Assembly (NCBI GenBank): GCA_017557605.1
Contig: JAFYYJ010000055.1
Coordinates: 1 to 39,612 of the forward strand
Length of the DNA: 39,612 nt
Reading direction: 5' to 3'
Origin: Salinivirgaceae bacterium
GTDB taxonomy: Bacteria > Bacteroidota > Bacteroidia > Bacteroidales > SZUA-534
Below the pieces are notes generated by a model. That model saw nothing but the letters and a program-made list of their open reading frames with translations, was not told where the DNA came from and did not search any database. Shown here piece after piece: positions 26,301 to 33,937 of the stretch. The translations under genes and the position numbers were made by a program. Position 1 is the first letter of the stretch. Each line of letters opens with the position of its first letter.

Positions 26301-26851
26301 TCTATGCGCATAAAGAGCAGAACGACATTGTTTTAGACAATGGTATGCACTTGCCGATGCTTCGGAGTCAGAACTTCGGCAGTAGTTTCTTGTCGTTGGC
26401 CGATTTCTTCTCAACCACCGACCGCAAAACGCCTATCGGGCTTTTCTGCATAAAGGTTGCCGACACACATCAACACTGCGATTGCAAGTCGTTTGAGTGT
26501 CTTTTGCGGCAGTCGCTCTGCGCACGCCTTGCCGAGGCCGCAGCCGAAATGATGCAGCGTGCGGTTGAAGGCTCTGTGCCGATGATTCGTCCGGCTTTTG
26601 GCTACCCGTCGTGCCCTGACCATTCTATCAAAGAGCTGGTGTTCAACGCGATAGGCGCACGCGAGAAGTTGGAGGTTTCGCTCACCGAATCGTATGCCAT
26701 TCAGCCCACAACAAGCATCTGCGGCTTGCTGATTGCCCACGAGCAAGCGGGCTATTTCACCATTGGTCAGATTGACAACGACCAGATTACCGACTACGCA
26801 AAACACCGCGGATTATCGGTTGACGAGGTGCGGAAGTTGTTGAATGTGTGA
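23312..26851 (+). CDS. metH: Cobalamin-dependent methionine synthase
   Basis: Transfers methyl from 5-methyltetrahydrofolate to homocysteine via cobalamin. At 1179 residues it has all four modules. Homocysteine domain (about 1-330): zinc ligands Cys244 in LNCSFG and Cys307/Cys308 in GGCCGT. Folate domain (about 345-630): [14 protein letters not shown]. Cap and B12 domain (about 640-880): DVHDIG with axial His761. Activation domain (about 885-1179): [14 protein letters not shown] and [15 protein letters not shown], the last binding AdoMet. The activation domain is divergent between residues 960 and 1080. Its own promoter lies 115 bases upstream; downstream is a group of palindromes. Confidence 0.97.
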   Translation: MCDSTKNTIRQALAERILILDGAMGTCIQKFGLTEADFRGSEFKDHPVMLKGNNDILNLTAPQVIAEVHQMYVDAGADIIETNTFSSNKISQHEYQCGDLVKRLNKAAAQNARRVADACKSRKVWVAGSIGPTSKTLSLSPDINHPEYRAVDFDTMADAYAEQVESLIDGGADVLLIETCFDALNTKAALYAIQNVQERLGTDIPVMISATLNDRSGRTLTGQSIEAFFVSISHYPVLSFGLNCSFGASELRPFVEQLSRKLPCFLSLYPNAGLPNEMGEYDELPSTTAHIIKQMADDGLINIAGGCCGTSPAHIKAIAEAVKGIAPRIPAKVDERLIVSGLDVVVVDKNERNFTNVGERTNVAGSRKFARLISEKNYEEAANIARKQIEDGADIIDINMDDAMLESAAEMQNFIRYISNDPEIVKVALMVDSSDWNTILAGLKNAQGRCIVNSISLKEGEEKFLHKAREIRRLGAAVIVMAFDEVGQATTFERKIEICERAYNLLIDKAGYKPYEIIFDVNVLSVGTGIEEHANYGIDFIRAVEWVKKNLPGARTSGGISNLSFAFRGNNPVREAMHSVFLYHGTAVGLDMGIVNPAMLQVYDEIEPNLLKLCEDVILNRNAEATEALIDLASKMKEMADTGGHSAAKQEAWREQPVDERLAYALVKGNADFLEPDLGEAMQQYGSPVDVIEGPLMNGMDRVGKLFGEGKMFLPQVVKSAKVMKQAVTILQPEIERHNSESGGTGKRAKVVLATVKGDVHDIGKNIVGIVFACNNLEVIDLGVMVDNRTIIDTAVRENADIIAVSGLITPSLKEMEMLCEMLEKEHLQIPVLVGGATTSVVHTAVKLATRYSYFVAHGNDASASAVLAKRLLSDRDATIAEIKRAQQAVRDSYDKRKTDIEPYATANEKAPQFALSTFVNGFGSTANIERRNIPVRDLSNLIDWPHLLYFWGFKGATLEKLLENEEARKTHMAALALLKSVEADNSIEVSMVLNFFYAHKEQNDIVLDNGMHLPMLRSQNFGSSFLSLADFFSTTDRKTPIGLFCIKVADTHQHCDCKSFECLLRQSLCARLAEAAAEMMQRAVEGSVPMIRPAFGYPSCPDHSIKELVFNAIGAREKLEVSLTESYAIQPTTSICGLLIAHEQAGYFTIGQIDNDQITDYAKHRGLSVDEVRKLLNV

Positions 26852-26864
26852 GTGTTTCGCACAG

Positions 26865-26882
26865 TCCCGATAGCCATCGGGA
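26865..26882. repeat. Palindromic element TCCCGAT-N4-ATCGGGA
   Basis: Perfect seven-pair inverted repeat with AGCC loop, 14 bases after the metH stop. Similar small palindromes are scattered between genes in Bacteroidales as far as I recall. It could also slow or stop transcription, but no T-run follows. Confidence 0.6.
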
Positions 26883-26955
26883 ACACAGACAACACTGTTT
26901 TACACGTTTTTTGTCGCTAACCAATTTTTTCCGATTTAAACCGAATATAAAAAAT

Positions 26956-26984
26956 GTAGAGACGCCATATTATGACGTCTCTAC
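26956..26984. repeat. Palindromic element GTAGAGACG...CGTCTCTAC
   Basis: Nine-pair perfect arms around an AT-rich centre (CCATATTATGA). It lies between the convergent ends of metH and the BspA-like gene, where it could act as a two-way stem-loop. It belongs to the same family, by its arms, as the element at 27087-27114. Confidence 0.65.
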
Positions 26985-27010
26985 CACATTATCAATTATT
27001 TACCAAATTC

Positions 27011-28585
27011 TCAATTCACCATAACCCGTTTCACTACACCACCAGTTTTTACAATGTAAACACCTGTGCCGTTGACGGGTATTTCCGTACGGACGCGATT
27101 AATCGCGTCCCTACAAATTAATGCGCCCATTGCATTGTAAACGCGAATTTCCTCCGTGGCGTTCTCAACCACAATGGTGTTGCCGTGGGCGTAGATGTTG
27201 ACGGTATTGGCGGCAGATTCTGAAACGGCAGTTGCAAGTTTTGTGCCTTCTTTAACTCGTGTGTCAGTTGCACCGCAGCCACGTTCGCAAACGGCTGTCT
27301 CTGTGCCATCGGCAGTTGTTGTGGCATCATTATTATAAATGTAATTCTTGAACTCGTGTCCTAATGCAGAAATCTCCTTTTGTGCCACAATCGTAGCATT
27401 GCAAACAGAGCAATGTTTGCCTGCGGTTAAGCCAGTTTCTGTGCAAGTTGCAGCAACGGCTACATCAATAACTTCGGTATGAGGAAGCATAGAAATCGTG
27501 TCTTGCGCCACTATTACAACTCCACAAACCGAGCAATGCGAGCCTTCAGTTAAACCTTTTTTGGTGCAAGTTGCTTCTATTGCCTCATCTTTGACTGTCG
27601 TGTGTGCTTCAAAAAATGCTGTAATTGATGTATCGCTTGCAGCGGAAAAACTTCGCGGATTATCCGTATTACCATCACTCCATTTTTTTAAATGGTAACC
27701 TTCGGTTGGTATGGCTGTTATTGTTATTGTTTTACCACCTAACAATAAGCTATCACATTGTATAAAACCTAACGAATCGTTTTCGCTTTGAACTGATATA
27801 GCGTAGTATGGCATAATTGTTTTGGTATTCCATATAGGAGCTTCTTCGTATGCCACAACAGCTTGGCTCGGGACATAAATAGTGTCGTTGTTTGGAAATG
27901 GGTCTCCATATTCCAAAGACGCAGGAATATCTCCTAAACATATTATTTGTCTCAAATCACTACAATTTGCAAATGCATTCTGTCCAATGCTTGAAACCGA
28001 TGCAGGAATAGTTATTGATGTCAAACTTTTACAATCTTTAAATGCATAAGGCTCAATACTTGTTACAGAATTCGGAATATATATCGAAATCAAACTGATA
28101 CACTTACTAAACGCAGACTGCGTAATAGATGTAACAGCATTTCCAACAATTACTGTTTCCAAACCAGAGCAACCGTAGAATGCCTCTAACCCAATCTTTG
28201 TCACAGAATTTGGAATAGTTACTGATGTCAGTTTGGTACATCCATCAAATGCGTTATTATTTATTTCAGTAACAGCAAATGTCGTTTGGTTACCAACAGG
28301 TCGATGTTCACCACTGTAGGTTATCATTTCTGGTATGACCAAATCTCCTTCAGGCTTTGTGGAAGTAAAGTAATAACAAACAGTATTGCTCTTAACAGTA
28401 TATGGGCAAGTCACTATCGCTGTATAGGGATTATTCTTATAATTATAACTGTAGTACAAAGTCTGTCCGCTGCTGCATTTGACTGAACAACTATAACCAC
28501 CATCATAATAGTCCAACCAGTCTATTGATAAGACTTGTTCTGAAAGCAATAAAGCAAACAATAATGTTGTGAATATACGTTTCAT
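27011..28585 (-). CDS. BspA-like leucine-rich-repeat surface protein with T9SS C-terminal domain
   Basis: A 524-residue secreted protein. Signal peptide about 1-20. Five BspA-type (LRR_5) repeats of about 23 residues at roughly 108-220, e.g. AFDGCTKLTSVTIPNSVTKI. An InlB-B-repeat-like segment (YHLKKWSDGNTDNPRSF, about 265-330). Two Cys-bearing repeats of the form EATCTKKGLTEGSHCSVCG, then a degenerate third. It ends with a type IX sorting domain (IRVYNAMGALI ... GTGVYIVKTGGVVKRVMV). A palindromic element is embedded in frame within that domain (27087-27114). Likely cell-surface adhesion or binding. The gene is AT-richer than its neighbours. Confidence 0.88.
   Translation of the reverse strand: MKRIFTTLLFALLLSEQVLSIDWLDYYDGGYSCSVKCSSGQTLYYSYNYKNNPYTAIVTCPYTVKSNTVCYYFTSTKPEGDLVIPEMITYSGEHRPVGNQTTFAVTEINNNAFDGCTKLTSVTIPNSVTKIGLEAFYGCSGLETVIVGNAVTSITQSAFSKCISLISIYIPNSVTSIEPYAFKDCKSLTSITIPASVSSIGQNAFANCSDLRQIICLGDIPASLEYGDPFPNNDTIYVPSQAVVAYEEAPIWNTKTIMPYYAISVQSENDSLGFIQCDSLLLGGKTITITAIPTEGYHLKKWSDGNTDNPRSFSAASDTSITAFFEAHTTVKDEAIEATCTKKGLTEGSHCSVCGVVIVAQDTISMLPHTEVIDVAVAATCTETGLTAGKHCSVCNATIVAQKEISALGHEFKNYIYNNDATTTADGTETAVCERGCGATDTRVKEGTKLATAVSESAANTVNIYAHGNTIVVENATEEIRVYNAMGALICRDAINRVRTEIPVNGTGVYIVKTGGVVKRVMVN
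27087..27114. repeat. Palindromic element inside the BspA-like gene
   Basis: GTACGGACGCGATTAATC and GCGTCCCTAC: the central 20 bases 27091-27110 are a perfect palindrome. It encodes CRDAINRVR in frame within the C-terminal sorting domain, between ALI and TEIPVNGTG. Arm sequence resembles the element at 26956-26984. Confidence 0.75.
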
Positions 28586-28615
28586 ATTTTTAATGTTTAA
28601 TTGTTAAATCTTGGT

Positions 28616-29206
28616 TTATCTTTTGGCTTCTGAATTATTATTAATCACCATAATCGCCGTTTTTATTGCATTGAATAATTTTGTTATAACCTCGTAAGCA
28701 TTATCTTTATGAATGGCTATACTTTCGCATGGCATTTCGACTTGCTTGATAGAAGAAATGATTTGAGTGTTAGTGAAATTATCAGAAAGAATTTTTAACA
28801 AATTGCACATATCATTGACGAGACTTTGATTGTGTTTTCCAACCACCATTTTGAGAATAATTCTATCATAAACTTTCAATGACTTAAGTCGGTGAGTTAT
28901 CAACAATTCTCTCATTTCCAATACTTCGTCATTAATTTCATTTAGAACACCTTGTATACTTCTTTCCAAAGTTTGCAAATCTTCATCTTGGCACATGCGA
29001 AAATCTGTGTCAGGATATACATAGATGTTTTTGGAAATATGGTCTGTGGAGTTGAAAGCGTTTTCATCTTCTATACGAACTTTTTTCAGACTATCTTGTA
29101 TTAAGGCTTTTACGGTATCAATGAACAAAGGAATATTCACAGTAACCTTGACATACTTTTTTTCAATCGTGGTTTGATAGTATTCTCCCATGGTTTTGTC
29201 CTCCAT
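28616..29206 (-). CDS. Unknown 196-residue protein
   Basis: No family recognised. Predicted soluble and mainly alpha-helical, with a central stretch of charged helices (LQTLERSIQGVLNEINDEVLE) and a C-terminal helix FNAIKTAIMVINNN. No signal peptide. A second start five codons in (MGEYYQ) is possible. Base composition is markedly AT-richer than most of the window, like the BspA-like gene, hinting at acquisition. It lies between the HTH gene and the BspA-like gene on the same strand, with gaps of 81 and 30 bases, so all three may be one transcript. Confidence 0.65.
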   Translation of the reverse strand: MEDKTMGEYYQTTIEKKYVKVTVNIPLFIDTVKALIQDSLKKVRIEDENAFNSTDHISKNIYVYPDTDFRMCQDEDLQTLERSIQGVLNEINDEVLEMRELLITHRLKSLKVYDRIILKMVVGKHNQSLVNDMCNLLKILSDNFTNTQIISSIKQVEMPCESIAIHKDNAYEVITKLFNAIKTAIMVINNNSEAKR

Positions 29207-29255
29207 TTAATTTTTTATAAAAATACATGCTTAATATCTATATTTTCAACACTTT

Positions 29256-29298
29256 ACCGTCATAATCCTTGACGCAAAGCGTCAAAATTATTGACGGT
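29256..29298. repeat. Nested palindrome at the end of the HTH gene
   Basis: ACCGTCA (29256-29262), six bases, TTGACGC (29269-29275), AAA, GCGTCAA (29279-29285), six bases, TGACGGT (29292-29298): two perfect seven-base dyads sharing one centre. The pentamer TGACG/CGTCA occurs four times in alternating orientation. It covers the HTH stop codon. It could be a 3' stem-loop of the mRNA or an operator. Confidence 0.75.
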
Positions 29299-29626
29299 TG
29301 GTTGAGTGCAGTTCCTCCAGAAAACGGACAAGTTTTGTGGCCTTGTCGTTATCTAAATCGTTAATGCTCAAATTGATGCTGATTGGTTGTGAATCGGAAT
29401 CGGGCTTTATTCCGCAATGGGTTGCAATATCGTTTAGGAAGTTATGATTTAGGGCGTGGCTAATGCTGACGAGTTGCAAGACATCGATACTGTTCCGCTC
29501 GAAAATGGAATAGACGTTGGGGCGTCCGCAGTTTATGCGCCGCGCAAATTCTGCCACAGTGATTCCGCTCGCGTCGAAAACCGATTTGATAAGTCGCCCG
29601 ATATGAATGTCTTGCAGTGTCGCCAT
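29288..29626 (-). CDS. Helix-turn-helix (XRE-like) regulator
   Basis: A 112-residue protein with an N-terminal HTH (about residues 15-65): LIKSVFDASGITVAEFARRINCGRPNVYSIFERNS has the two helices and turn of lambda-repressor-like proteins. The C-terminal 40 residues are acidic and end in LVRFLEELHS. It is probably a DNA-binding regulator or the regulatory part of a small module. The start at 29626 (MATLQDIHIGRL) lies 24 bases after the T-run of an intrinsic terminator in its own leader (29650-29725). No toxin or second component recognised beside it. Confidence 0.85.
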   Translation of the reverse strand: MATLQDIHIGRLIKSVFDASGITVAEFARRINCGRPNVYSIFERNSIDVLQLVSISHALNHNFLNDIATHCGIKPDSDSQPISINLSINDLDNDKATKLVRFLEELHSTNRQ

Positions 29627-29649
29627 TGCTGTCGTTTTTGGATGACAGT

Positions 29650-29725
29650 AAAAAAAGCGTGGAAGTCATAACTTGCCGACATCCAGGCTTTCCACGGCCC
29701 GCACTCCCAACAAGTTTTTCCACGC
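29650..29725 (-). terminator. Terminator-like hairpin in the leader of the HTH gene
   Basis: Minus strand: GCGTGGAA (29725-29718) pairs with TTCCACGC (29664-29657), and AACTTG (29716-29711) pairs with CAAGTT (29675-29670), around a GC-rich inner part. Seven T follow at 29656-29650. This is an intrinsic-terminator layout placed 24 bases before the HTH start codon, so transcription from upstream would often stop before the gene unless the hairpin is opened. Confidence 0.7.
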
Positions 29726-29728
29726 CAT
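29666..29728 (-). CDS. Possible 20-codon ORF inside the HTH leader hairpin
   Basis: ATG at 29728-29726, stop TGA at 29668-29666, encoding MAWKNLLGVRAVESLDVGKL. The frame coincides almost exactly with the terminator hairpin. I recall this peptide string from annotated ends of Bacteroidota proteins, and other frames of the same DNA also look familiar, which points to conservation of the nucleotide sequence (RNA or repeat) rather than of the peptide. Recollection only, unverified. Confidence 0.35.
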   Translation of the reverse strand: MAWKNLLGVRAVESLDVGKL

Positions 29729-29877
29729 CCAGCAATGGCGTAATGGAAACTTATTCTTGGAAATGCGTCAAAAATGACAATTGTGGAAATTTGGATGTCA
29801 AGAATAGCCTCTAATCGCTATTTAATATGTCAAAATACTGTTTCTTTTTACTTTATCTGTTTTAATCGTTTTTTTTG

Positions 29878-29885
29878 CAAAGATA
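29878..29885 (-). promoter_or_regulatory. Possible promoter for the HTH leader RNA
   Basis: TATCTTTG on the minus strand, perfect TAnnTTTG. The -33 region lacks a clear TTTG. Start of the RNA would be near 29871. Confidence 0.5.
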
Positions 29886-29967
29886 TTAATTATAACTTTT
29901 TTGTCGCATCGTTAAAAAATCTGTGCTTCCAACGTCAGTTGGAACAGTGTCATCAGTGCGCGCAAAC

Positions 29968-30019
29968 TTGCATTTCCGGAAGTGCAAATTTTCTGCAAAA
30001 CTGCATTTCGCAAAGTGCA
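29968..30019. repeat. Tandem pair of TGCA-flanked palindromes
   Basis: TTGCATTTCCGGAAGTGCAA (29968-29987) and TGCATTTCGCAAAGTGCA (30002-30019), each palindromic apart from one pair, centred 33 bases apart (about three helical turns). Looks like paired operator sites or a copy of a dispersed Bacteroidales repeat. Confidence 0.6.
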
Positions 30020-30074
30020 AATATGAATTTAAATGGCAGTGTGATTTATAATATATCATTGATTATAATATACT

Positions 30075-30133
30075 TATCCTCTAATTCTCTATTTTTCTAA
30101 CTCTCTATCTTTCTAACTCTCTAACTCTCCAAT
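30075..30133. repeat. Pyrimidine-rich short tandem repeat
   Basis: Imperfect repeats of a TCTAACTCTCTA unit at the 3' side of the large fusion gene. Low-complexity tract; no coding capacity. Confidence 0.6.
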
Positions 30134-30136
30134 TAA

Positions 30137-33100
30137 TCACTCCAAACTAATCGCCGCCATCTTCTCCTTTCCGTCCATATAAACCTTCACCGGCTTTCTG
30201 AATCTAACGTGGCGGAAATGCTTTGTGGCGTGCACGGTTTCTTGCTTTTCAAGCACTTCCCAACGGATGAAACTCTTTGCCGAGTGGTTCTGCACCGCAA
30301 AATAGCCGATATTCATCGATGTGACATTGTGGAAGAAATGCGAGCCGAGCGAGAAATCGAGCGGATAGTCGTTCAGGCCGAGCTCGACAATCACACGCGC
30401 GTTCGAAATCTGCGACCAATCCACCGGCACGCCAAGGAATCTGTCGCTTGTGCCCCAGCGGCCCGGGCCAATCAGAATGTACTTGCGCCCCTCTTCAACC
30501 ATCATTGTGTTCAGGCGGTTGATTTCGTCAACCATCTCAATGGTTTCCAACTTGTTAAACGTATTGTTATCGATGTAAATCACATCGTCAATGTCATCGA
30601 CAACGCCGTTACCAAGGCTTTGCTGCGTGTAGAGCCACAGCCGTTCCTTCTGTTCAAAGACGCTTGTGTCGGTTTTGACAGTGTTGGCGCCCACAAGTGG
30701 CTTAATCTGAAGCAGATAGAACGACGGCTTTCCGTCGAGACCAGGGTTCAGATTGACAGCGTACTCAATCTCGACAGGCGAGCCAAATGCCTCACGCACA
30801 GCGGTTAATATGGTATCGATGGTTTCGGCCAGCGGGAAATAGTTGTATTGCAGAATGTCGGCAAAGTTCAAAATCCGCGCGCCAGGGCCGTCGAGTCCTG
30901 GTCTGATTGTGTCATTATCAGCATTATACACCGATGCCAGGTGCTTCAGCGAGCCATAGCGTTCGGCATCGTAGGTGTCAACCATTTTCACAGCCGCCAG
31001 CTCGCCGTTGGCCAGAAAATCGGGGTCGTTGTTGGTCAGGTCGAGTGCGTAGAACTGCGTCTGCGTGGTTTGCAGCAGCGACTGCGTGGTGTACATCGAC
31101 ACCTTCGGGTAGCGCGGCGAGAAGCGGTAAGCCTGCCACCCGTCGACAACGTAACTGCCTAATCCCATTGCAATTACAGCGTATCCCTCTTCGGGTTTCA
31201 TATCGGCAATGGGGTAGAAGTTGTACGACTGCGCCACGCCGCTGATGTGCGGATAGTAGTAGTCACCGAACTGACTTCCAACAAGTTCCTGAAGAATGAC
31301 GGCCATTTTCTCGCCCTCAATCTTGTGGTTGATGGCGTTGAAATAGCCCCGCGCCTGGTCGGAATAAACCGAAGCGTAAACCAGTTTAATGGCGTCGCAG
31401 ACAAGTTGGAACGTCTTTTCCTTGTTCGAGCTGTTTGGCACAATGTAGGTATCGAAAACTCCGGCAAACGGCTGATTGATAGAATCTTCCGATGTACTCG
31501 AAGAGCGCACCACAAGCGGTTTGTCGATATGGTTCACAAAATCGCGGACGCGGCGTTCAAGCTCAAGACTCAAATTGCCGTAGTAGAACAATTCGCGCAG
31601 GCGCTGGTACGAAACCTCGGGGTCGATAACCTTGACATACAGTTTGTTACGCTCCATAAAGGTATCGAACTCATCGGTGCCGATAATCACCGTGGTTGGC
31701 GTGAGCAGGTTGATGCGCTTCGACAGGTCGCCCAAATCGAGATTGTAGATGAGCACGTCGATAAAGGCCAGGCCGCGCCCCTTGCCGCCCATTGTGCCGC
31801 CCGCAAAGCGCACAATGTTGTGCTCGTCAACCGTCGATGTCTCGTCGTACGACAGCACCTTGCCCTTCTTCTTCTGCTCGCGATAGACGCGGATAGCGTT
31901 CAGCACGTCTTGCCGCGACTGTTCAATGTCGTTGCGGTCTTCCAATCGCATTGCGTTGATGGTCCGCGCAAGCTGAATCTCGCCACGCGCCATCAGCCAT
32001 ATAGAGTATTGATTTTTAATGGCGTGACGCACAAACGAATCCTGCGGCACATCGTGGATTAGCATCTCGAACTCACGCAGCGAGTGGGCCACGCCAATGT
32101 CCTTGCCGTCTTTGGTGCGGAACAGAAAATCGCCGTAGCCAAGATATTTTATCAAGTGGCGGCGCAGGTCCTCGAAGAGCGTCGCGCTGTTTTTGTTGAT
32201 GAAGAAAATCTTGTTGTCAGCCGCGTTCTCAATCTGCACATCCTCCGACGATTGCAGAATTACCGGCACGCTGAAAACCTGTTCGCGCATATATTTCACA
32301 AACTTCAGGCCGGCCTCTTTGTCGGGCTTGCCGCCCCACTCGAACTCAACGTCGGAAACCACGCAGAGCAGGAAGTCCTTGTATTTGTTGAAAATAGCAA
32401 TTGCTTCCTCGTAGTTGCGCGCGTGCAGAATCTTCGGTCTCGAGCGGATTTTTGTGATTTTGTTCAACTCGTTCTTCTCGACTTCGGGCAGCAGTTTCTG
32501 CACCTGGTCGAACACTATCGAGTAGAGAATCTGCAGGTATCGCGAGTAGTACGACGGCGAGTCCTCGATGAGTAGAATCACCCGCACAAGGCCCACTTTT
32601 GTGTCGTTCGACACGTTCACGCTGTCCTCTATCGACTTGACAATGGCGAAGATAATCGATGTGTCGCCCGTCCAGACGAACATCTTGTCGACCGATGTGA
32701 TGGTGGGTATCAGCGAGTTGAAATATTTCTCGTCATCTTTCTTGTTGACAAGTAGATATACGGGAATCGAGTCGTTCATCTCTTTGATTTTTGCGCTCAA
32801 GGCGATGGGCGACTCGCGGTCAATTCCGACCATCAGAATCACAAGGTCGATTGGCGTTGTGTCGAGAATCTCAAGCGCATCCTCCTCCGATGAGACGCCC
32901 GTGATTCGCGGCAGCGAGAACAGGCTGTACTGGTAGATTTCGCCCATAAACTTCTCGAAGAACGTATCGTCGTTTTCCAATAGGAACGCGTCGTAAAGTG
33001 TTGATACAAAGAGAATATGCTTGATTTTGTACTTCATCATATCCAGATAGACGTACTTGTCCATCATCTGCTGGTTAAAGTACTGCTGAAGCGGTTTGTG

Positions 33101-33934
33101 CTCTTTCGATAATGAGCGGCGCAACTGGTCGGTGCGGTGCTGCTGCACGTCGATAACGGCCTTCTGCAAGATTATCTCACTGCCTTTGAAGCTGTTAAGG
33201 TAGCCGGTGATGAGTCGCGCAATGTTGGCGAGCAGGTTGCGTTCTTCGGGAAGGAAAACCGGCTTGCCGTCCTGCTCAAAATCGCGCAGATAGTAAATCT
33301 CGATGCTGCCCTTTTTGTTGTCGATGGTCGCAAATTGCTCATTCATACCCCATTGCGTCACCATAAAGTTCAGGCTTGTGTACTGCTTGTCCTGAAATTT
33401 GATGCGCGCAACAGCCCAATCCGAGTTCAGCCAAGCGCGCGGCAACATACTGCAGATGCTCTGCAGAGTCTCGTCGATAGGCAGTCCGTGCTTGATAATC
33501 TGCGTGGTATAGTTGATGGCGTCCAACTCTTTCAGACGCTCGCGGTTTTGCCATTTCAGTTCTGTGTATTTCAATCGTACAGTCTGCGTTGCAATAACTT
33601 CCGCTACACATTCAATATATTGGTTGTCAGCTGCGTCGGTAGTTGGGCGAGCCATCGGCCACGACACATTGATTGAACCTTTCACCTCGCCGGCAACCAT
33701 CACCGGCACCGACTCGCGTTCAGCCGAATCGGCGGGCAACCCGTTTGTGTAACTTGTTCCTTTATAGACAATTGTAACGAATATGCCTTCGGGCGAGTCG
33801 AAGCCTTCGGCCACCGTGTTGGCGATATATTGCAGCATCGAGTTGCGGTTGTCGAACTGTGCGGCTTCGGCGGTCATTCGGCCAATGGTGGCCAGCATAC
33901 GGTCGGTCAGCAGATTTGTCGGGTGTTGTTCCAT
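30137..33934 (-). CDS. GAF / receiver-like / PEP-synthase N-domain fusion protein
   Basis: A 1265-residue soluble protein. An N-terminal GAF-like sensor region (about 10-260). A first receiver-like domain (about 305-430). A second (about 448-590) with acidic IEDSP and a candidate phospho-Asp in VVSDVEF near 530. Then the ATP-grasp N-domain of PEP synthase/PPDK (about 700-1120): FAGGTMGGKGRGLAF near 711 and VRSSSTSEDSINQPFAGVFDT near 811. A C-terminal part holds ILIGPGRWGTSDR near 1158. The phosphohistidine swivel domain and the PEP-binding barrel of true PEP synthase are absent, so it cannot perform the whole reaction; a sensory or phosphotransfer role is inferred. It starts 3 bases after the MBL hydrolase stop. 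Confidence 0.85.
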   Translation of the reverse strand: MEQHPTNLLTDRMLATIGRMTAEAAQFDNRNSMLQYIANTVAEGFDSPEGIFVTIVYKGTSYTNGLPADSAERESVPVMVAGEVKGSINVSWPMARPTTDAADNQYIECVAEVIATQTVRLKYTELKWQNRERLKELDAINYTTQIIKHGLPIDETLQSICSMLPRAWLNSDWAVARIKFQDKQYTSLNFMVTQWGMNEQFATIDNKKGSIEIYYLRDFEQDGKPVFLPEERNLLANIARLITGYLNSFKGSEIILQKAVIDVQQHRTDQLRRSLSKEHKPLQQYFNQQMMDKYVYLDMMKYKIKHILFVSTLYDAFLLENDDTFFEKFMGEIYQYSLFSLPRITGVSSEEDALEILDTTPIDLVILMVGIDRESPIALSAKIKEMNDSIPVYLLVNKKDDEKYFNSLIPTITSVDKMFVWTGDTSIIFAIVKSIEDSVNVSNDTKVGLVRVILLIEDSPSYYSRYLQILYSIVFDQVQKLLPEVEKNELNKITKIRSRPKILHARNYEEAIAIFNKYKDFLLCVVSDVEFEWGGKPDKEAGLKFVKYMREQVFSVPVILQSSEDVQIENAADNKIFFINKNSATLFEDLRRHLIKYLGYGDFLFRTKDGKDIGVAHSLREFEMLIHDVPQDSFVRHAIKNQYSIWLMARGEIQLARTINAMRLEDRNDIEQSRQDVLNAIRVYREQKKKGKVLSYDETSTVDEHNIVRFAGGTMGGKGRGLAFIDVLIYNLDLGDLSKRINLLTPTTVIIGTDEFDTFMERNKLYVKVIDPEVSYQRLRELFYYGNLSLELERRVRDFVNHIDKPLVVRSSSTSEDSINQPFAGVFDTYIVPNSSNKEKTFQLVCDAIKLVYASVYSDQARGYFNAINHKIEGEKMAVILQELVGSQFGDYYYPHISGVAQSYNFYPIADMKPEEGYAVIAMGLGSYVVDGWQAYRFSPRYPKVSMYTTQSLLQTTQTQFYALDLTNNDPDFLANGELAAVKMVDTYDAERYGSLKHLASVYNADNDTIRPGLDGPGARILNFADILQYNYFPLAETIDTILTAVREAFGSPVEIEYAVNLNPGLDGKPSFYLLQIKPLVGANTVKTDTSVFEQKERLWLYTQQSLGNGVVDDIDDVIYIDNNTFNKLETIEMVDEINRLNTMMVEEGRKYILIGPGRWGTSDRFLGVPVDWSQISNARVIVELGLNDYPLDFSLGSHFFHNVTSMNIGYFAVQNHSAKSFIRWEVLEKQETVHATKHFRHVRFRKPVKVYMDGKEKMAAISLE

Positions 33935-33937
33935 AAC

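Larger units (their letters stand above)
29627..30136. other. 510-base gene-free region upstream of the HTH gene
   Basis: Holds, from left to right: the terminator hairpin (29650-29725), a smaller hairpin GCCAT/ATGGC at 29724-29739, a perfect -7 box on the minus strand (29878-29885), a pair of TGCA-type palindromes (29968-30019), and a pyrimidine-rich repeat (30075-30133). Between promoter and HTH start there would be an untranslated RNA of about 245 bases. The longest frames here are short and unlike neighbouring genes. Confidence 0.6.

Noticed and set aside
29460..29735. 91-residue minus-strand frame overlapping the HTH gene
   Set aside because: It runs across the leader terminator and through the HTH domain in another frame. 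Its familiar look is attributed to nucleotide conservation of the leader.
29774..30100. 108-residue plus-strand frame
   Set aside because: AT-rich, low-complexity product running through palindromes and the opposing promoter candidate; no motif.
30075..30133. CRISPR-like repeat
   Set aside because: Short pyrimidine-rich units without spacers; a simple sequence tract.
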